From assembly GCA_037952775.1 (NCBI GenBank), contig JBANAY010000001.1:5828001-5892000 (forward strand): 64,000 bases of DNA, read 5' to 3'. The notes under the pieces are model-generated. The model ran no database searches, had not been told where the DNA came from, and saw only the letters and a list, made by a program, of their open reading frames with translations. Shown in pieces: positions 20,512-31,915 of the stretch. This stretch comes from Clonostachys chloroleuca. Taxonomy: Eukaryota; Ascomycota; Sordariomycetes; Hypocreales; Bionectriaceae. A program made the position numbers and the translations under genes. Positions within the stretch are counted from its first letter, which is position 1; the number at the start of each line of letters is the position of its first letter.

Positions 20512-21015
20512 ATGACCACTCATGTAAGTGCAGAACTATGCGGCTTTATATCACCACGAATTTTCTAATGCAATCAGTACCCCGCTTCCTACATAGAAAT
20601 TGAAAATTCCCTAGCCTTGGTAGCCACCTTTGCTGGCGCCTTTACGTATGGCAACGTGATTACCCTTTCAACAACATGTCCAACGCCGTGCTGCGGCAAG
20701 GAGTTTGACACCGGCGCATTGCAAATCATACTTTCCGTTGCCTTTCTCGTTTTTATAGTGAGCTTATTTCTCACCATTATTATCCTAGTATTGCTTCGAA
20801 ACAAGCAGCCTGACAATGACTTGAACGATCCGGACCTTCATGCACACATTCAAAATCTCTTATTTTGTTCCGGGGGATTTCTTCTAGCAGGCTTCATCCT
20901 TCTATTTGTCGGACTGATCATACTTAGCTATGGGGGAAACAAACCAGTTGGCGCTCTTGGGATCGCCTCCGTGTCAATTCTTGCGATAGTGACATTTTTC
21001 TACGCTTGCGGTTAG
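20512..21015 (+). CDS. Small four-helix membrane protein of unknown function
   Basis: Exon 1 is only 12 nt (20512-20523, MTTH). A 54-bp intron (20524-20577, GTAAGT...ATCAG) follows, then exon 2 to 21015, giving 149 aa. The open frame alone starts inside exon 2 without ATG, and the strong splice signals supply the start. Four hydrophobic segments are visible: around ALVATFAGAFTYGNVI, IILSVAFLVFIVSLFLTIII, LLFCSGGFLLAGFILLFVGL and IASVSILAIVTFFYACG. The first loop holds a Cys pair cluster (TTCPTPCCGKEF). I do not recognise a named domain. Layout resembles small fungal transmembrane proteins of unknown role. Confidence 0.7.
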
Positions 21016-21978
21016 CAAAATAGCTCAGTTTTGTTCGAATATTTTTTGTTAGCCATTATCACACATGCTACTATAGGGTAAAGGATATCTACGTATACTT
21101 TAATATCATTGTTGATAACGTCAGTACATTCTTGAAACACTTACTAGGGGGAGAGGTGTGATGTACCTAATAATAATTAGAAGTTATGGGGGAGATTAGT
21201 AACTTAAGATGGTGGAATTACTACAACTGTGAGCACTATGGAAAGGCTTTTTAGACCAGGTCACATATTGAAACCTATCGGATGGCCCTTCCAGTATTCC
21301 TAATATATCTTGGCGACCTTGATGCTCAGACTTCCAGTGGTACCTGAGTTCAAAATTGGCCCTTGACTGCTGCGCAAGGTATGAACCGCTTCTAGATGAT
21401 GTGGTGAGCTCGTTGGTTTTACTACATACTCAATGGGCATTTCCAGTAAACGGTGGCAAATATGAATATGCCACACCAATAGTGCAGGGTGAGTATCTTA
21501 AAGGATAGAGGTAGCATATAGGTGAAGACGATAAGATCAGCAAGAATTAGAATGGCCGTAGCCGCATTAATGAGGCTGTTCATGATGTGAGGTAGTTGGT
21601 AGATAGTTGAGGAGGGAGATCAACTGACCGACCGCTTTGAGTAAATGAATACCTTCGTCTTTCCAAGATTTAGAGCAACTAGTTGTTGGTATAGGCATCT
21701 GCACTCTAGGGTTATAAGGAAATAATAAGATGTTTTTCATAGAACACAATTTAGCTATCAGAGACGCTTTAATTAAAGGTTGATAGGTATAGGGTAGGGA
21801 CAGCTTGGACGTAAATTTACCAGATTAATATATTAGGCCATGGAAGTCAACGCAGATTAATCAACACTATTTTACTTGGGGAAAGTGCGAAATAGGATGC
21901 GAGAGAGATAGATGGAAAGATAAAAGGAGATGAAGAACGCAAAAAGAAAAAAGACGACCGACTGAGTCGGTTGGCGGA
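21016..21978. other. Intergenic, AT-rich
   Basis: No gene seen. The region contains AT-rich stretches (e.g. 21120-21200) and a purine-rich run just before the tRNA (21900-21955). Confidence 0.4.
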
Positions 21979-22050
21979 CTCTCCCGCCGGGAATTGAACC
22001 CGGGTCTCAAGCGTGACAAGCTTGCATACTGACCACTATACTACGGAAGA
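21979..22050 (-). tRNA. tRNA-Asp(GUC)
   Basis: The minus-strand sequence folds canonically. The acceptor is TCTTCCG/CGGGAGA with discriminator G, the D arm is TAGTATAGTGGTCAGTA, the anticodon stem CAAGC/GCTTG encloses TTGTCAC (anticodon GTC), and the T arm is CCGGGTTCAATTCCCGG. 72 nt, no intron, no encoded CCA. Confidence 0.93.
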
Positions 22051-22218
22051 TGGTCGACTGTGTTCAGTCGCTGTAGTGGATTGGCAAGACGAGCCACAAT
22101 TGCGTATAAGAACCCATATCGGCACAATTATGGGGGAACAATTCCCAGTTCACCTTCACAATTAAATTGCATGTAACGATCATCACCACGTATGTATTCT
22201 ATCTACTGTATCGATCCT

Positions 22219-22980
22219 CTAAGGGGCTGGCTGGATGAATCCGGCTGCAGAGGCCTCCTGGATCTCGCGGAACCAGATATTGGCCATCTTCTGGTAGCCA
22301 ACATCATTAGGATGCGTGCTATCTGCCATCTCATCCGACTGAGGCCCGTCGGAACCGTGCATGTCAGCCAGGACAATCCGCTTACCCTCACCTGCCAATT
22401 GGCTGGCGAGAGAAGTGAGCTGCGTGTTGATGGTTTGCGCCCGCGCATCCACGGTTGCGTTGAGGTTGATGATCAGAGTCGACAGAATCACGGTCGCTTC
22501 CGGTGTCGCTGACCAAAGGTAGCTGAGGAGGTCATTCATGCGGCTGCCAGCATTCGGCACATCGAAATTCTGCACCGCATCGTTGGTCCCGACATTGATC
22601 GTGTACACATTGGGGAGATACGTTGGCACATTCTCCTCGGCCTTCGTCTGGACCTGCTCAATACGGAGGCCAGGGTACCCTTCATTGTCTGGATCGGCCA
22701 TGGTGCCGCTTTGTTGGCTGCCGACGTAATCGACTGTGTAGCCGGCTCCATTCAAGCTCTCGAGCAAATCTTGGCGATAGCCGTTTCCAGTGCTCGAGAG
22801 GTAGCCCCAAGTGATGGAGGCTCCGAGCGGCATGATGCGGAGGGGGATTTCCTGCGCTGTGACCCGTCCTCGTTAGTTTGTACATCTCTTTATCGTTGGG
22901 GAATGGTGATATCTACCGTAGGCACCAAGGACTAGGCTGACAAATGTCAATTGGCGTAGGGAATTGGCGAAGCTCTTCAT
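22219..22980 (-). CDS. Secreted SGNH/GDSL esterase (CE3-like acetylesterase)
   Basis: Exons 22917-22980 and 22219-22856 with a 60-bp intron (22857-22916, GTAGAT...CACAG), 233 aa. Exon 1 encodes a signal peptide (MKSFANSLRQLTFVSLVLGA) not present in the longest single frame. Block I reads LRIMPLGASITWGYLSS, the catalytic Ser in a G-A-S rather than G-D-S setting. The segment GNGYRQDLLESL follows. NVGTND is block III and DSTHPNDVGY gives the Asp/His pair. This arrangement is typical of small secreted fungal esterases related to CE3 acetylxylan esterases. Expected function is deacetylation of a plant polysaccharide outside the cell; the substrate is not certain. Confidence 0.85.
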
Positions 22981-24166
22981 GATGGCGGTTTGAATAATAG
23001 AGAAAATGCTTTAAATCGTGCTGCAGACGAATTGATCCAAAACAATTGGCGTGGGCGACTCAACTTATACAAGCTACATTCGGTCGGGAGACGCGGCCTC
23101 CTCTTTTTTACGGGACCTTTTTCTAAAGGCCGAATGAAACGTCAGTGATGCATTGACGGCGGCTCGAGATCGTCATCAGCTTACTGAGATAATCATGTGC
23201 CGTCATTCCGACGATACAGAGTCAAGGGATCGTCTGGTGAACCTGCCCAACTGAGCTCATCTAGAGCAGGGTTCACTTGCTTGTAGTGGGGAGAGATCGT
23301 CAGGTCGCCCACCGAAACCCTCCCAAGTCCAAGCTCTTTTCGCGCAAGGCACGGACCTCGTTTTTAACTAAGGTAAACACAATAATAAGAGAATACTTGG
23401 CTTGATATTGTATTTAGTATCAGGGTGATTATTGTGATCTTTGTGTTGAAAACTAATGCCAAGTGTCCACCTAGACATGAGACACTGAATAGAGCGAGGA
23501 CGGTTGATTAGCATAATCAATGGCTGCGCCATGGATGAATCGCCACCAAGCTTACAAGAGAGAGTCAGGATAATATTCAACCCCTGCGGTTGTGCAACAT
23601 GCCAGAGCTCGTATGGGAAGCTGCAATAGCTTTCTAACACAATATCGCTGCTTGATCCTTTTCGCGCCGCCCTTCGGCTGAATTCGTTTCATCATGGCTC
23701 ACATCGTATGCTCGCCCCAGCATCAAAGCCTGCTCAGTCCCCCTCCTAATTTGTATAAGAGACTACATTTACTTCATAGAATGTCAGGAAGTTTAACGTC
23801 GCGGCCTGGAGCTCAATTCGAAATTGAGAATGGCCCGGTGCTGTGTGCACTGACTGTTCTAGCAAGTTGTCACTAGATAGGATAGCTTAAATGGCCTCTG
23901 GCTCACTTGAAGCACTGAGGGCATACCACGGTTTGAGGCAAGTGGACGGAGTCCCCATTGCGTCGGTGGCAGAGCCTCGAACCCGAGTAGCAAGTAGGGG
24001 TCTTAAGAGCTTGGACCAGGATGGAAAGGGCTGCAGCGTGCTTGAAAATTCCCATCTGCTTCCTCCAAGAGGAAAGAGCGACAACGAAGCCTCAACATAG
24101 CGTCGAGACTTCTTGGCTTGAGACTACCGGTTTCATCTTGGGTTTCGACGGAAGCTTTATCCTCGC
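22981..24166. other. Intergenic
   Basis: Starts with the esterase promoter (minus-strand TATAAG near 23064). No convincing gene in the remaining ~1 kb. Confidence 0.4.
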
Positions 24167-25459
24167 TCAGCTCGACCGAGTAGACTTGGTGGGAATCGTG
24201 GCATAGCCACGGTTTAACTGCTTCCAACTCAATGTTTGTAATCCTTTTAAGACCACTGGTCCCAGATGTGAGTTGGTTTGGAAATCAAAATGCACTTTTT
24301 GTGATCTGTCTGCGCAGAAGCCAAGTACAGGATCGGTAGGCCGTGGATCTGAACGGACAAATATGGGATGCGCGGCCGTCTGATCTTGGCCCGTAAGGAC
24401 CATGTTATCAATCGATCGAAGCTTGTCAGGTCGGACGCGAGCATATTGGTCCTCGAACTCCGAAACCTTCTGAAGTGTGATTGTGAATGAATCTGACGCG
24501 CTGGCTGCATGCCCACTAGACTGAGAGCAATTGAGCACAGCGAGGAACTGGGTCCTTGACTTGTCTTCAGGGGTTAGACACAGCGTTGAAGACAAATTTA
24601 GGCCTTTGTTCGTAATTTCCACTGGATCTCCAGTTCGCCATGTCTTGTAACGCGGAATCGAGTAATTCCTCGAGCCCCGAAAGTACGCCGGAGCCGGCGC
24701 CAGCAGACCCCAGAAATCTGCATCGAGTGCCTCACCAGGCAGAGCCATCCAGGCAAAGATGCTTTCGTCATCGTTCTCGCGGACAATAATCTCCTGAAGC
24801 CTTCGGTATGCTTTGTCTTGGCCTTAGCCGTGGAGCAAGGGTATATTGACGTTGAAGATGCCAAGCAGGCAGTATGCAACATCCTCTCCCCTGGTAGTTA
24901 CCCTCCCAGCGGCCCATGACATTTTACAACATATGGAGATGCTGCTCAAGTCCACGGTTCCATCCAGGGCGCCTGAAGGAATTCCGGTGTGTTCTTGTAT
25001 AGCTGCCTTCCAGTCACTCTTCGAACCACGAGGCTCCCAGTAACGATCGTGGAAATTGACCTGCTTGGGCGCGATCATCTCCTGCAAGGTCCACCCACGA
25101 CTAAACCATCGGCTCTCTAATATTGATCGGTTACCCTCAATATCCGAGAGATAGGCAATACACTCCGCAGAAGCTTTGTACCATTTGAACATGGAATTGA
25201 TGGCCTCCGAGAGCTCCGCGCTGCTCGACTTGTCGATGCAACAGGTGTCGATCCATATGTAGTCGTACCCAGTGGCCTTGGCAACCTGTGTGCTCATCCG
25301 TAGCTTGTAATATCCTTTCAATTGTGCGACGTCTCTGCCCGTACGGATGTCTTCGTACATCGCCTCTTCTTCTTCCCATCTGTGCGAGAGAACAGCATAT
25401 CGGGGAACGTCTGCTTGGAAGAACTCAAGCTTCAGCGTGTCAGTGTTGAGCAGTCTCAT
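24167..25459 (-). pseudogene. HET-domain protein gene interrupted by one in-frame stop
   Basis: A single minus-strand frame of 431 codons starts at ATG 25459. HET-domain landmarks: RYAVLSHRWEEEE (~res 20-32), GYDYIWIDTCCIDKSSSAEL, YKASAECIAYLSD and SRWFSRGWTLQEMIAPKQV. The segment ending the domain, EDVAYCLLGIFNVNIPLLHG, is followed by TAA (24824-24826) and then, in the same frame, GQDKAYRRLQEII. Homologues read straight through here with an acidic residue, so one base change explains the stop. The C-terminal half continues open to 24167. HET proteins trigger incompatibility cell death. This allele probably makes only a 211-aa truncated HET domain, unless the stop is a sequence error or bypassed. 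Confidence 0.75.
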
Positions 25460-25961
25460 TTTTGGCTTTACAAACGGATCCCTTCAAGACCTGCCTTTGG
25501 TCATGAAGGCAATGGATAACTTTACCTGGGCGGTGGCTTTCAAAGATCTCGTGACTTGTAGAAAAGGCCTCTCCGCCAGCCACCACATATTCCCATCTTA
25601 GCCCCTCTGGATGATGACAGTTTCGAACGGTCCCCCACTTGGCGCCACTTGTTAAACCTAATGGCACAACCAACTGCTGCTCTGAATTTTGTACTTGAGC
25701 GTTTCAATGGAGAGCTCAACCGTCTGTGTTGAATGTGCCTTGTAGATGCGAAATCAATGCTGGGTATGTTGTTGTCTTGATGGGAGCGATCTGGCCAACA
25801 CTACAGTCATTACAGGAGACTAATCCAGCCATTCGGACACATCATCCAAGGCGAATTATTGTTTACTTATTTATTTAGGGATGGTTTCTCATTATGAGTT
25901 ATGCCTTGTAGGCAGCGGTTTAGGCAGCCATTGAGTAAGGCGTGGCCGGTCTGCTCTTTCC
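25460..25961. other. Intergenic between divergent loci
   Basis: Promoter side of both the HET gene and the F-box remnant. No gene seen. Confidence 0.4.
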
Positions 25962-27477
25962 ATGGACCAGCATATGCCATTGCAACTCGCCCTCCTCCGC
26001 TTCTTCCCATCACTTTCCATCTTCCATCATCATCTCACTATTGAAACTCGAATACAACCAAGGAGAAGTCTTTCTTTAATAGGAAACGCCAGGATCACGC
26101 GGTTCTCGAATGTGCTCAACGAGATCAACAATACGTCCTCGAACATGCTGAACGAGACGAACAGTCGACTCTCAAACCTGCCGAACGAGATCCTCGATCG
26201 TGTCTTGAGCAGCATTCCCACATCCGCCCTTCCCAAGATTTGTCTCGTTAGCAAATCGCTTCGCCGCGCTGCCGAGCCCTTCCTTTATTCTGATGCCACT
26301 TCTCGCTGGAGTGATGGCATGACCCCTCCAATGGCCCCTCTCCTCCGCACTCTCTTGAAGAAACCTAAGCTCTTTGCATTCATCGAAACGGTGACCCTCC
26401 AGGAATCTTTCTTGAGCAATTCCAGGCGCGCTCGCCTCCATAACACTCAGACTCCAGTCCGTCAATTTCTCGAGGTCATCGGACAGTCTCGGGAACCATA
26501 TCGCAACGACGACTGGATCTTGGATCTGCACACTGGACAAATGAGTGCGATTGCTGCCACCTTGATTTCCAATCTCACCAGGACAACTGTCTCGTTATTG
26601 ACCACGATCTCATCGGTGGCCATGACTTTGTCGTCCAAGTTCTTCGATCAAACATTTTTGATTAGCTGCTTGGATTCATGTAGCTGAAAGAAAGTCAATA
26701 TGCCAAGAATTTATCATCCAGTGCCAGAGGGAAATGAAATGTTTGAGAATGCGCTCTCTCTCTTCTATGTTCTCACGGTTACGCATATTGTAGCCACGAC
26801 TTCATGTCCCAAGACCTTCAGCTGGCCAAGGGCCGAGCCTAATCCCGATCACCTGGTATCTCTGGACATAAGGTGGCCTATCGAACAATTCCTGGCCAAG
26901 ATACTCACCCGCACTCGCAACCTAAAATCGCTCTCCTGGAATTGGATTTACTGCGACAATATAAACGAAGATCCGGAAATGGCATTTCTCAGGATTATGA
27001 AAAGTGTGTTACCGGTCAGAGGTACATTGGAGGCGCTGGAGCTTCGGACTGTTTTGTCATTCAACCGAATCGTGGAGTCCCGTGAGCTCAGGGTGACTGT
27101 CTCGGGATCATCCAATGGCTTCCGTGACTGTTCAATTAACCCCCTTGAAGTACCTACCGCTTGCATCCCTCGCAGGCGTTGGAACAGAACTCCGCAACGG
27201 CCTCAAAGCCTTCAACCTCTTTAGTGCATCGATAAATGATAAGAAACAACGAGATAGGATCCTGGAGGATCGAAAAGAGGGCAATTGGAATGATACTAAG
27301 GTTGAAATGCTCCAATCTTTGGCTGCCATTAGACCTACGAGATTGCCAGCTTTGCGGCCCATTGAAATTATATCTGGCAACGCCTATATGAATAATTTAT
27401 ATCTGGAGAGATTGGAAGATCTGGTTGTCGGTTTTCAGGTTCAGCTCACACCTTACCCTCGACGTATCGCAGAGTAG
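25962..27477 (+). pseudogene. F-box protein pseudogene with RIP-like stops
   Basis: The first frame from ATG 25962 contains an F-box (SRLSNLPNEILDRVLSSIPT followed by LPKICLVSKSLRRAAEPFLY), the usual adaptor motif for SCF ubiquitin ligase. The reading then shifts: the natural continuation is in another frame, GGHDFVVQVLRSNIFD then stop TAG (26663-26665), LLGFM, stop TAG (26681-26683), LKE. Both stops sit where Gln (CAG) fits, i.e. C-to-T changes at CpA. Later blocks (SLDIRWPIEQFLAKILTRTR at ~26860; AYMNNLYLERLEDLVVGF at ~27385) lie in different frames. The gene is clearly disabled. Confidence 0.65.
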
Positions 27478-27981
27478 CATTGCGTCGCTACGCAATTGCT
27501 TTTGGGGGCCCCCTAAATTCTATTTTGGCACACACTCTAGTATTAAGAGGCACTATTGCATTCTAAGGACGCCTGCAAAACGAGTTAATAGGTTTTTTGA
27601 AATAAGTTAGAAGTACCTGAGCCTACGGCCTGTGGGCAAGAATACTGTTTAATAGTGTTTAATAGTCACGATACAGACTAAGAAATAATATACAGCTGCC
27701 TGCCAAGTATCAGTAATGGTCATACTTGATCTACGTTGCTGATCCATCAAGGCAGGCTGACTCTGATATATCTGCCTTTCCGGCAACAACGTGTAGACTA
27801 GAACTGGGAGTAAATAACGGGAGTCTATTGAAATCAATTTAACGTAAATACATCGCTTCATTGATACTGCAGTAGTGTGCAAAAAACCTGTAGGCATCAC
27901 AGGAAATAATCGCCGCGATAATCTCGGTACACGTTTTCAATCTTTCCAGTACATTTCGTTTGAAAGAAAGAACAGGAGGAA
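27478..27981. other. Intergenic
   Basis: 3' flanks of the F-box pseudogene and the amidohydrolase. No gene seen. Confidence 0.4.
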
Positions 27982-29659
27982 TCAAACAAACTGCGGACCG
28001 TATCCATTCCCATCGCCTCGAAGGACATCCAATGTTTCAGTCTGACCCAACGGAGTACCGGTGAGAAAGGCCCCCTCTTGTGACGGGAGGGGCAGCTTCC
28101 TCAAAGTGTCCTGGATCCTATTGGCAGCTTCGAGAAATTTGTCCACAGCCTCGTCGTAGCCTTCAACAACCAGCCTCTTGTCTCGCTTCTTGAACTCGCC
28201 ATTGACAAGAACGTGTTCAATGTCACCAACGCTGGCGTGCAGAATGATAGCTGCGACGGGGTCCGCCCATCCTAGCAACGCCGGCGAGCGGCCATCCCAG
28301 ACCACGATGTCGGCCTTGGCGTCGGGGGCAATTACGCCTAGGTCTTTTCGGCCGAGGGCCAGACCGCCGTTCCGGGTCGCTAGGAGGAAGGCCTGATTCA
28401 CCGAGAAGGGGCTGTTGGCGGTTACCTGCCAGCGATCGAGCGGCTTTTGAAAGAGTCGGTAGCGTACGGACTGCAAGTACAGACGAGCCTGGGTGAGGAT
28501 ATCTGTGGAGAAGGTGAAGTGGGTATCGACGCCTAGTGACGCCTGGTCAAGAATGAGATGGGAAGTAGGGTGAGTGTGGCCGTAGTGCATCTCGCTCTCG
28601 GGCGTTATGGAAATGTGCTTGTTGGTGGCTCTTAGGAGGTTTGCACCCCTCGTGTCGATAAAGGAGCTATGAGAGAACACAATCGGGATGCTGGAGCTGA
28701 GAATGCCTGTCTTATGCAAGTGTTGCGGGCTGTTTCCCACTAGGATGGTAACTAAATGTCAGCTCACGAGAAAGAATTGGCAATGACTGGGGGCATGTAC
28801 TTAGCCAAGGGCCCTCGACGTGATGTGTAGTCAAAAGCGGCTTGTATTCGCTATAGCAGAAATTGTCAGATTTGATGGGTCACCGCAATATTCTTAGAGA
28901 TGATACTTACTTGAGGAGGTCGATAACGTTGTCCGTGGTTGTTTTGTCTATGAAGGGACTTTCAGTCCAGAAATCGTATGCCACTGCAAGTTCTGTGACG
29001 GTGCCTGCCACCTGGGATACCAGCTGCTTCCATTGGGAAATCTGGTCTTTAATGGGAAAGTTTTCATATACGGGTTGGAATGCGTATGCCCAGAAAACTC
29101 TCAAGCCGCTATCGATTGTGGCACGAAGACCGGCCGTGGCGGCATCCGAACTCCAAGTGTGATGAGCATGATCCAGAGTTGTTGTCACGCCAGCGGCCAC
29201 TGCCTCATATAGGCCAACCAACTGGCTGATGTACAGATCATCGGGCGTGAATAGCGGCTGAGCTACCACAGCGCTATATCTCCATAGGTAGTCGGGGAGT
29301 GTTGTGTTGGAGCCCATAGTCTTGAAAACTGTTTGCCATCCATGGCGGTGGGTATCAATGAAGCCGGGACTGATGATCTTATTCGTGCAATCAATGATTT
29401 CGACACTTGTCGAACCATCGCCGGTCTCTAAAGTAGTGTCAATGATGGGTATGCTGGCATTCGCTTCTTTGGCGTCCTCAAAAACTTTTTCAATTCGATC
29501 TCCGTCGATGAGAATGGAGCCGCCTCGGATCACCTTTATGGATTCGGTTTCATGATCAAAGGCAACTATGGTGCCGCCACTAAGAAGCTTCTTAGACGCT
29601 GATACGGCAACAGCTGGAAGGACGGCAGCGACCGATACTAGAAGTTTGAAGGATCGCAT
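27982..29659 (-). CDS. Amidohydrolase-superfamily deaminase/chlorohydrolase-like protein with signal peptide
   Basis: Exons 28911-29659, 28801-28850 and 27982-28739; introns 28851-28910 (GTAAGT...TATAG) and 28740-28800 (GTACAT...CCTAG). 518 aa, phase consistent. The N-terminus MRSFKLLVSVAAVLPAVAVS looks like a cleavable signal peptide, unusual for this mostly cytosolic family. The composite barrel is recognisable: SGGTIVAFDHE strand, ISPGFIDTHRHGWQ (HxH, H104/H106), SITPESEMHYGHTHP, GVDTHFTFSTDI (metal Asp region), and the C-terminal DAKADIVVWDGRSP sheet. Relatives hydrolyse amino or chloro groups of purine/pyrimidine/triazine-like rings (SAH/MTA deaminase, TrzA/AtzA). Substrate unknown; possibly an extracellular or vacuolar nucleobase-type compound. 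Confidence 0.82.
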
Positions 29660-30747
29660 GGCTGGCGAGGAGAATTGGTCAGGAGAATCCTTGAGCCCAC
29701 CGTGGCATCACAATGGCATGGATGGAAGCCTATTTATTCCACAGAGCCCATAAGATTGTTGACTCGGTATTAATGGGGCACAGCAAATCGTTACGCGTAG
29801 GATAAGTTGCATCGTATGACATGATGGTGGACGGCCAACCGCGTACAAGAAACCCCGCTCTCGTCGCAGCATTATCCCCAAGCTAGCTTACAAACGCAGA
29901 ATCAGCCACGATTATCTCCGGAACGTTCGTATCATGTCTCTGTATTCGGCTTAAATCTTACCTCCAGACGTATGCTTGGTAAGCACATACACTGGGAGAC
30001 CTCGCCCTTTCTGACTAGCTGCAGATCGCCAAGGCGAAGGTATACTTAATTATGTATTCAATTACATTGTCCTCACCTTTCTTCTTCAATACTTCATAGA
30101 AGGAGTCATGGTACTAGCATGTTTCGCTTCCGGGGTGATTTTCTGGTAGACGCCTTCGCTTCCATCACGAGAGCCGTGGCCCTTCATCTGTTGGTAAGCT
30201 CAACTTGCTGCATGAGCTTATTCCGAATAGGACAAAAGAGTGGACGTAACTCCGCAAGATAGTTAGTCACAGTAGAAGAAAATGATGCCAGAACTAGCGG
30301 GGATGGGTTACTGTGCCCCAGCTAATGTCAAATAAGTAGGCTTCACGGCCGCTCCGTGGCCGCTCCGTGGCATCAAAAATTGGTGGCTTCTAGCTGACCA
30401 AGATTTGACTGAGATTTTGGACGTGGAGTTAAGCAAAATCACATTATTAATGCACCAGTCTTGTTGAGGTAAACGGCAGACACGCACATTACCAGGCCGA
30501 AGACTTCTATATATCATTGAAATAAACGACGCTGTCTATCATATGAAGTTGTAGCCAGGCTATTGTTCGTTATCATCTGTTGCAACACATCAATCATGTA
30601 TTGTCTAGTATAAAATGCTAAGTCGCTGTAGGGCCGGGTCGGTGTGACCACGAACAAAGGATTTCATGATAAACCAAATTCAATCCAGCACGGTCTTCTC
30701 AAAAGAATACTTATAATCAAAGGACAGAAGCTTCTAGGCTAGAGTGA
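29660..30747. other. Intergenic
   Basis: Amidohydrolase promoter (minus-strand TAAATA-like box near 29730), then no gene. A short direct duplication GGCCGCTCCGT occurs twice at about 30345-30370. Confidence 0.4.
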
Positions 30748-31915
30748 TTATTCCAATACCCTGCCATTACTCTCTTCTACAATCAAGTCAAACTCGGGCT
30801 GGAACTCGATGTAGAAATTAACCTAAAACATGAATAAATTATCAATATCTTTTCAACAGGCGGCGGATAACATAACAAGTGGTGGATTCTTACAGCGCTT
30901 TGGATCACATCCGCGTTATACTTGGCAACGTGATCTGAAATGATACTCTTGGGGAGACCATTGGCTGCAGCAGCCTCTGCAAGTAGCTGGGAGTGACAAG
31001 CCTGGTCAAAACTGTAGAATAAAAAGGCAGCCTCATCCACGGTTTGGCCAACGGTGAGAAGTCTGAAATATCATTGTCAGTATACCCTCCAATTTGAATG
31101 AAATCTGTCTCGAGGGACTCATACCCATGGTTCTTCAGAATACAAACCGAGTTCTTATCACCAAGTGCTTTGGCAATCGACTGCCCCTCTTCCTTTGCCA
31201 GGACCTGGCCTCCATGATCATCGTAAACGCTCTGAATCCCGTAGAAGTTACACGCATCTGCCAACGTTAAATACTGCCCGTGGAGAGCAAAGAGACACTT
31301 GTTGCGTACCTTGAGTTAACATCTCGATAGGCTTTCCGAAAGCACTCCACGTCTTGCCGTAGTTGCTGTGAGCGTGGGCGGCAGCCACAACATCAGGCCG
31401 GGCCTTGTGAACTTCGGAGTGAATAATATAGCCTGCAGTATTGACGACAGCCTGGTTTCCTCCTTCAACAACGTAGCCGTCGGCGTGTACGAGAACGAGA
31501 TCGGAAGCTTTCATGGCTCCAAAATGCTTTGCGTATGGGTTGAACCAGAGATGATCCTTAAGAATTGGGTCTGGCACGAATTTTGGTTAGCGAAGGCCGA
31601 TTCCACATCGCCATCCTACCCTTCGGTGGCAGAATGATATTATCCAAACATACCACGCATGGAAATATGGCCAGCAATACCCTCAGCATAGCCATTCTTA
31701 GCGAAAAAGCGAAAGGCCGCAGCCATATGCTCCTTCATCCATTGCCTCTGTTTGTATGGGTCTGTGAAGGTGGGAATTCCTTGTAGCTGCAGCTTGCCCT
31801 CTCGGTCGCCGATAACCAGATCCTGGAACTGTACATTTTCTCTTTGAGGGGCAGGCGTAAGCTGCACCTTGGTAGTGACCTCTGCCTCGGTGGTGGTTTG
31901 TGAAAAGCTAGGCAT
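30748..31915 (-). CDS. Class II aldolase/adducin-domain protein
   Basis: Five exons: 31654-31915, 31310-31570, 31125-31257, 30894-31062 and 30748-30822, encoding 299 aa. All four introns (31571-31653, 31258-31309, 31063-31124, 30823-30893) have GT..AG ends and consistent phase. The ATG at 31913-31915 (MPSFSQTT) is the first sensible start. Domain signs: AAFRFFAKNGYAEGIAGHIS, then ILKDHLWFNPYAKHFG, the zinc motif VAAAHAHSNYGKTWSAFG (HxH), the later ILKNHGLLTVG histidine, and the helical end VDEAAFLFYSFDQACHSQLL. The bacterial family contains fuculose-phosphate aldolase. Fungal members of this length are mostly uncharacterised cytosolic proteins, so the reaction is uncertain. Confidence 0.87.
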
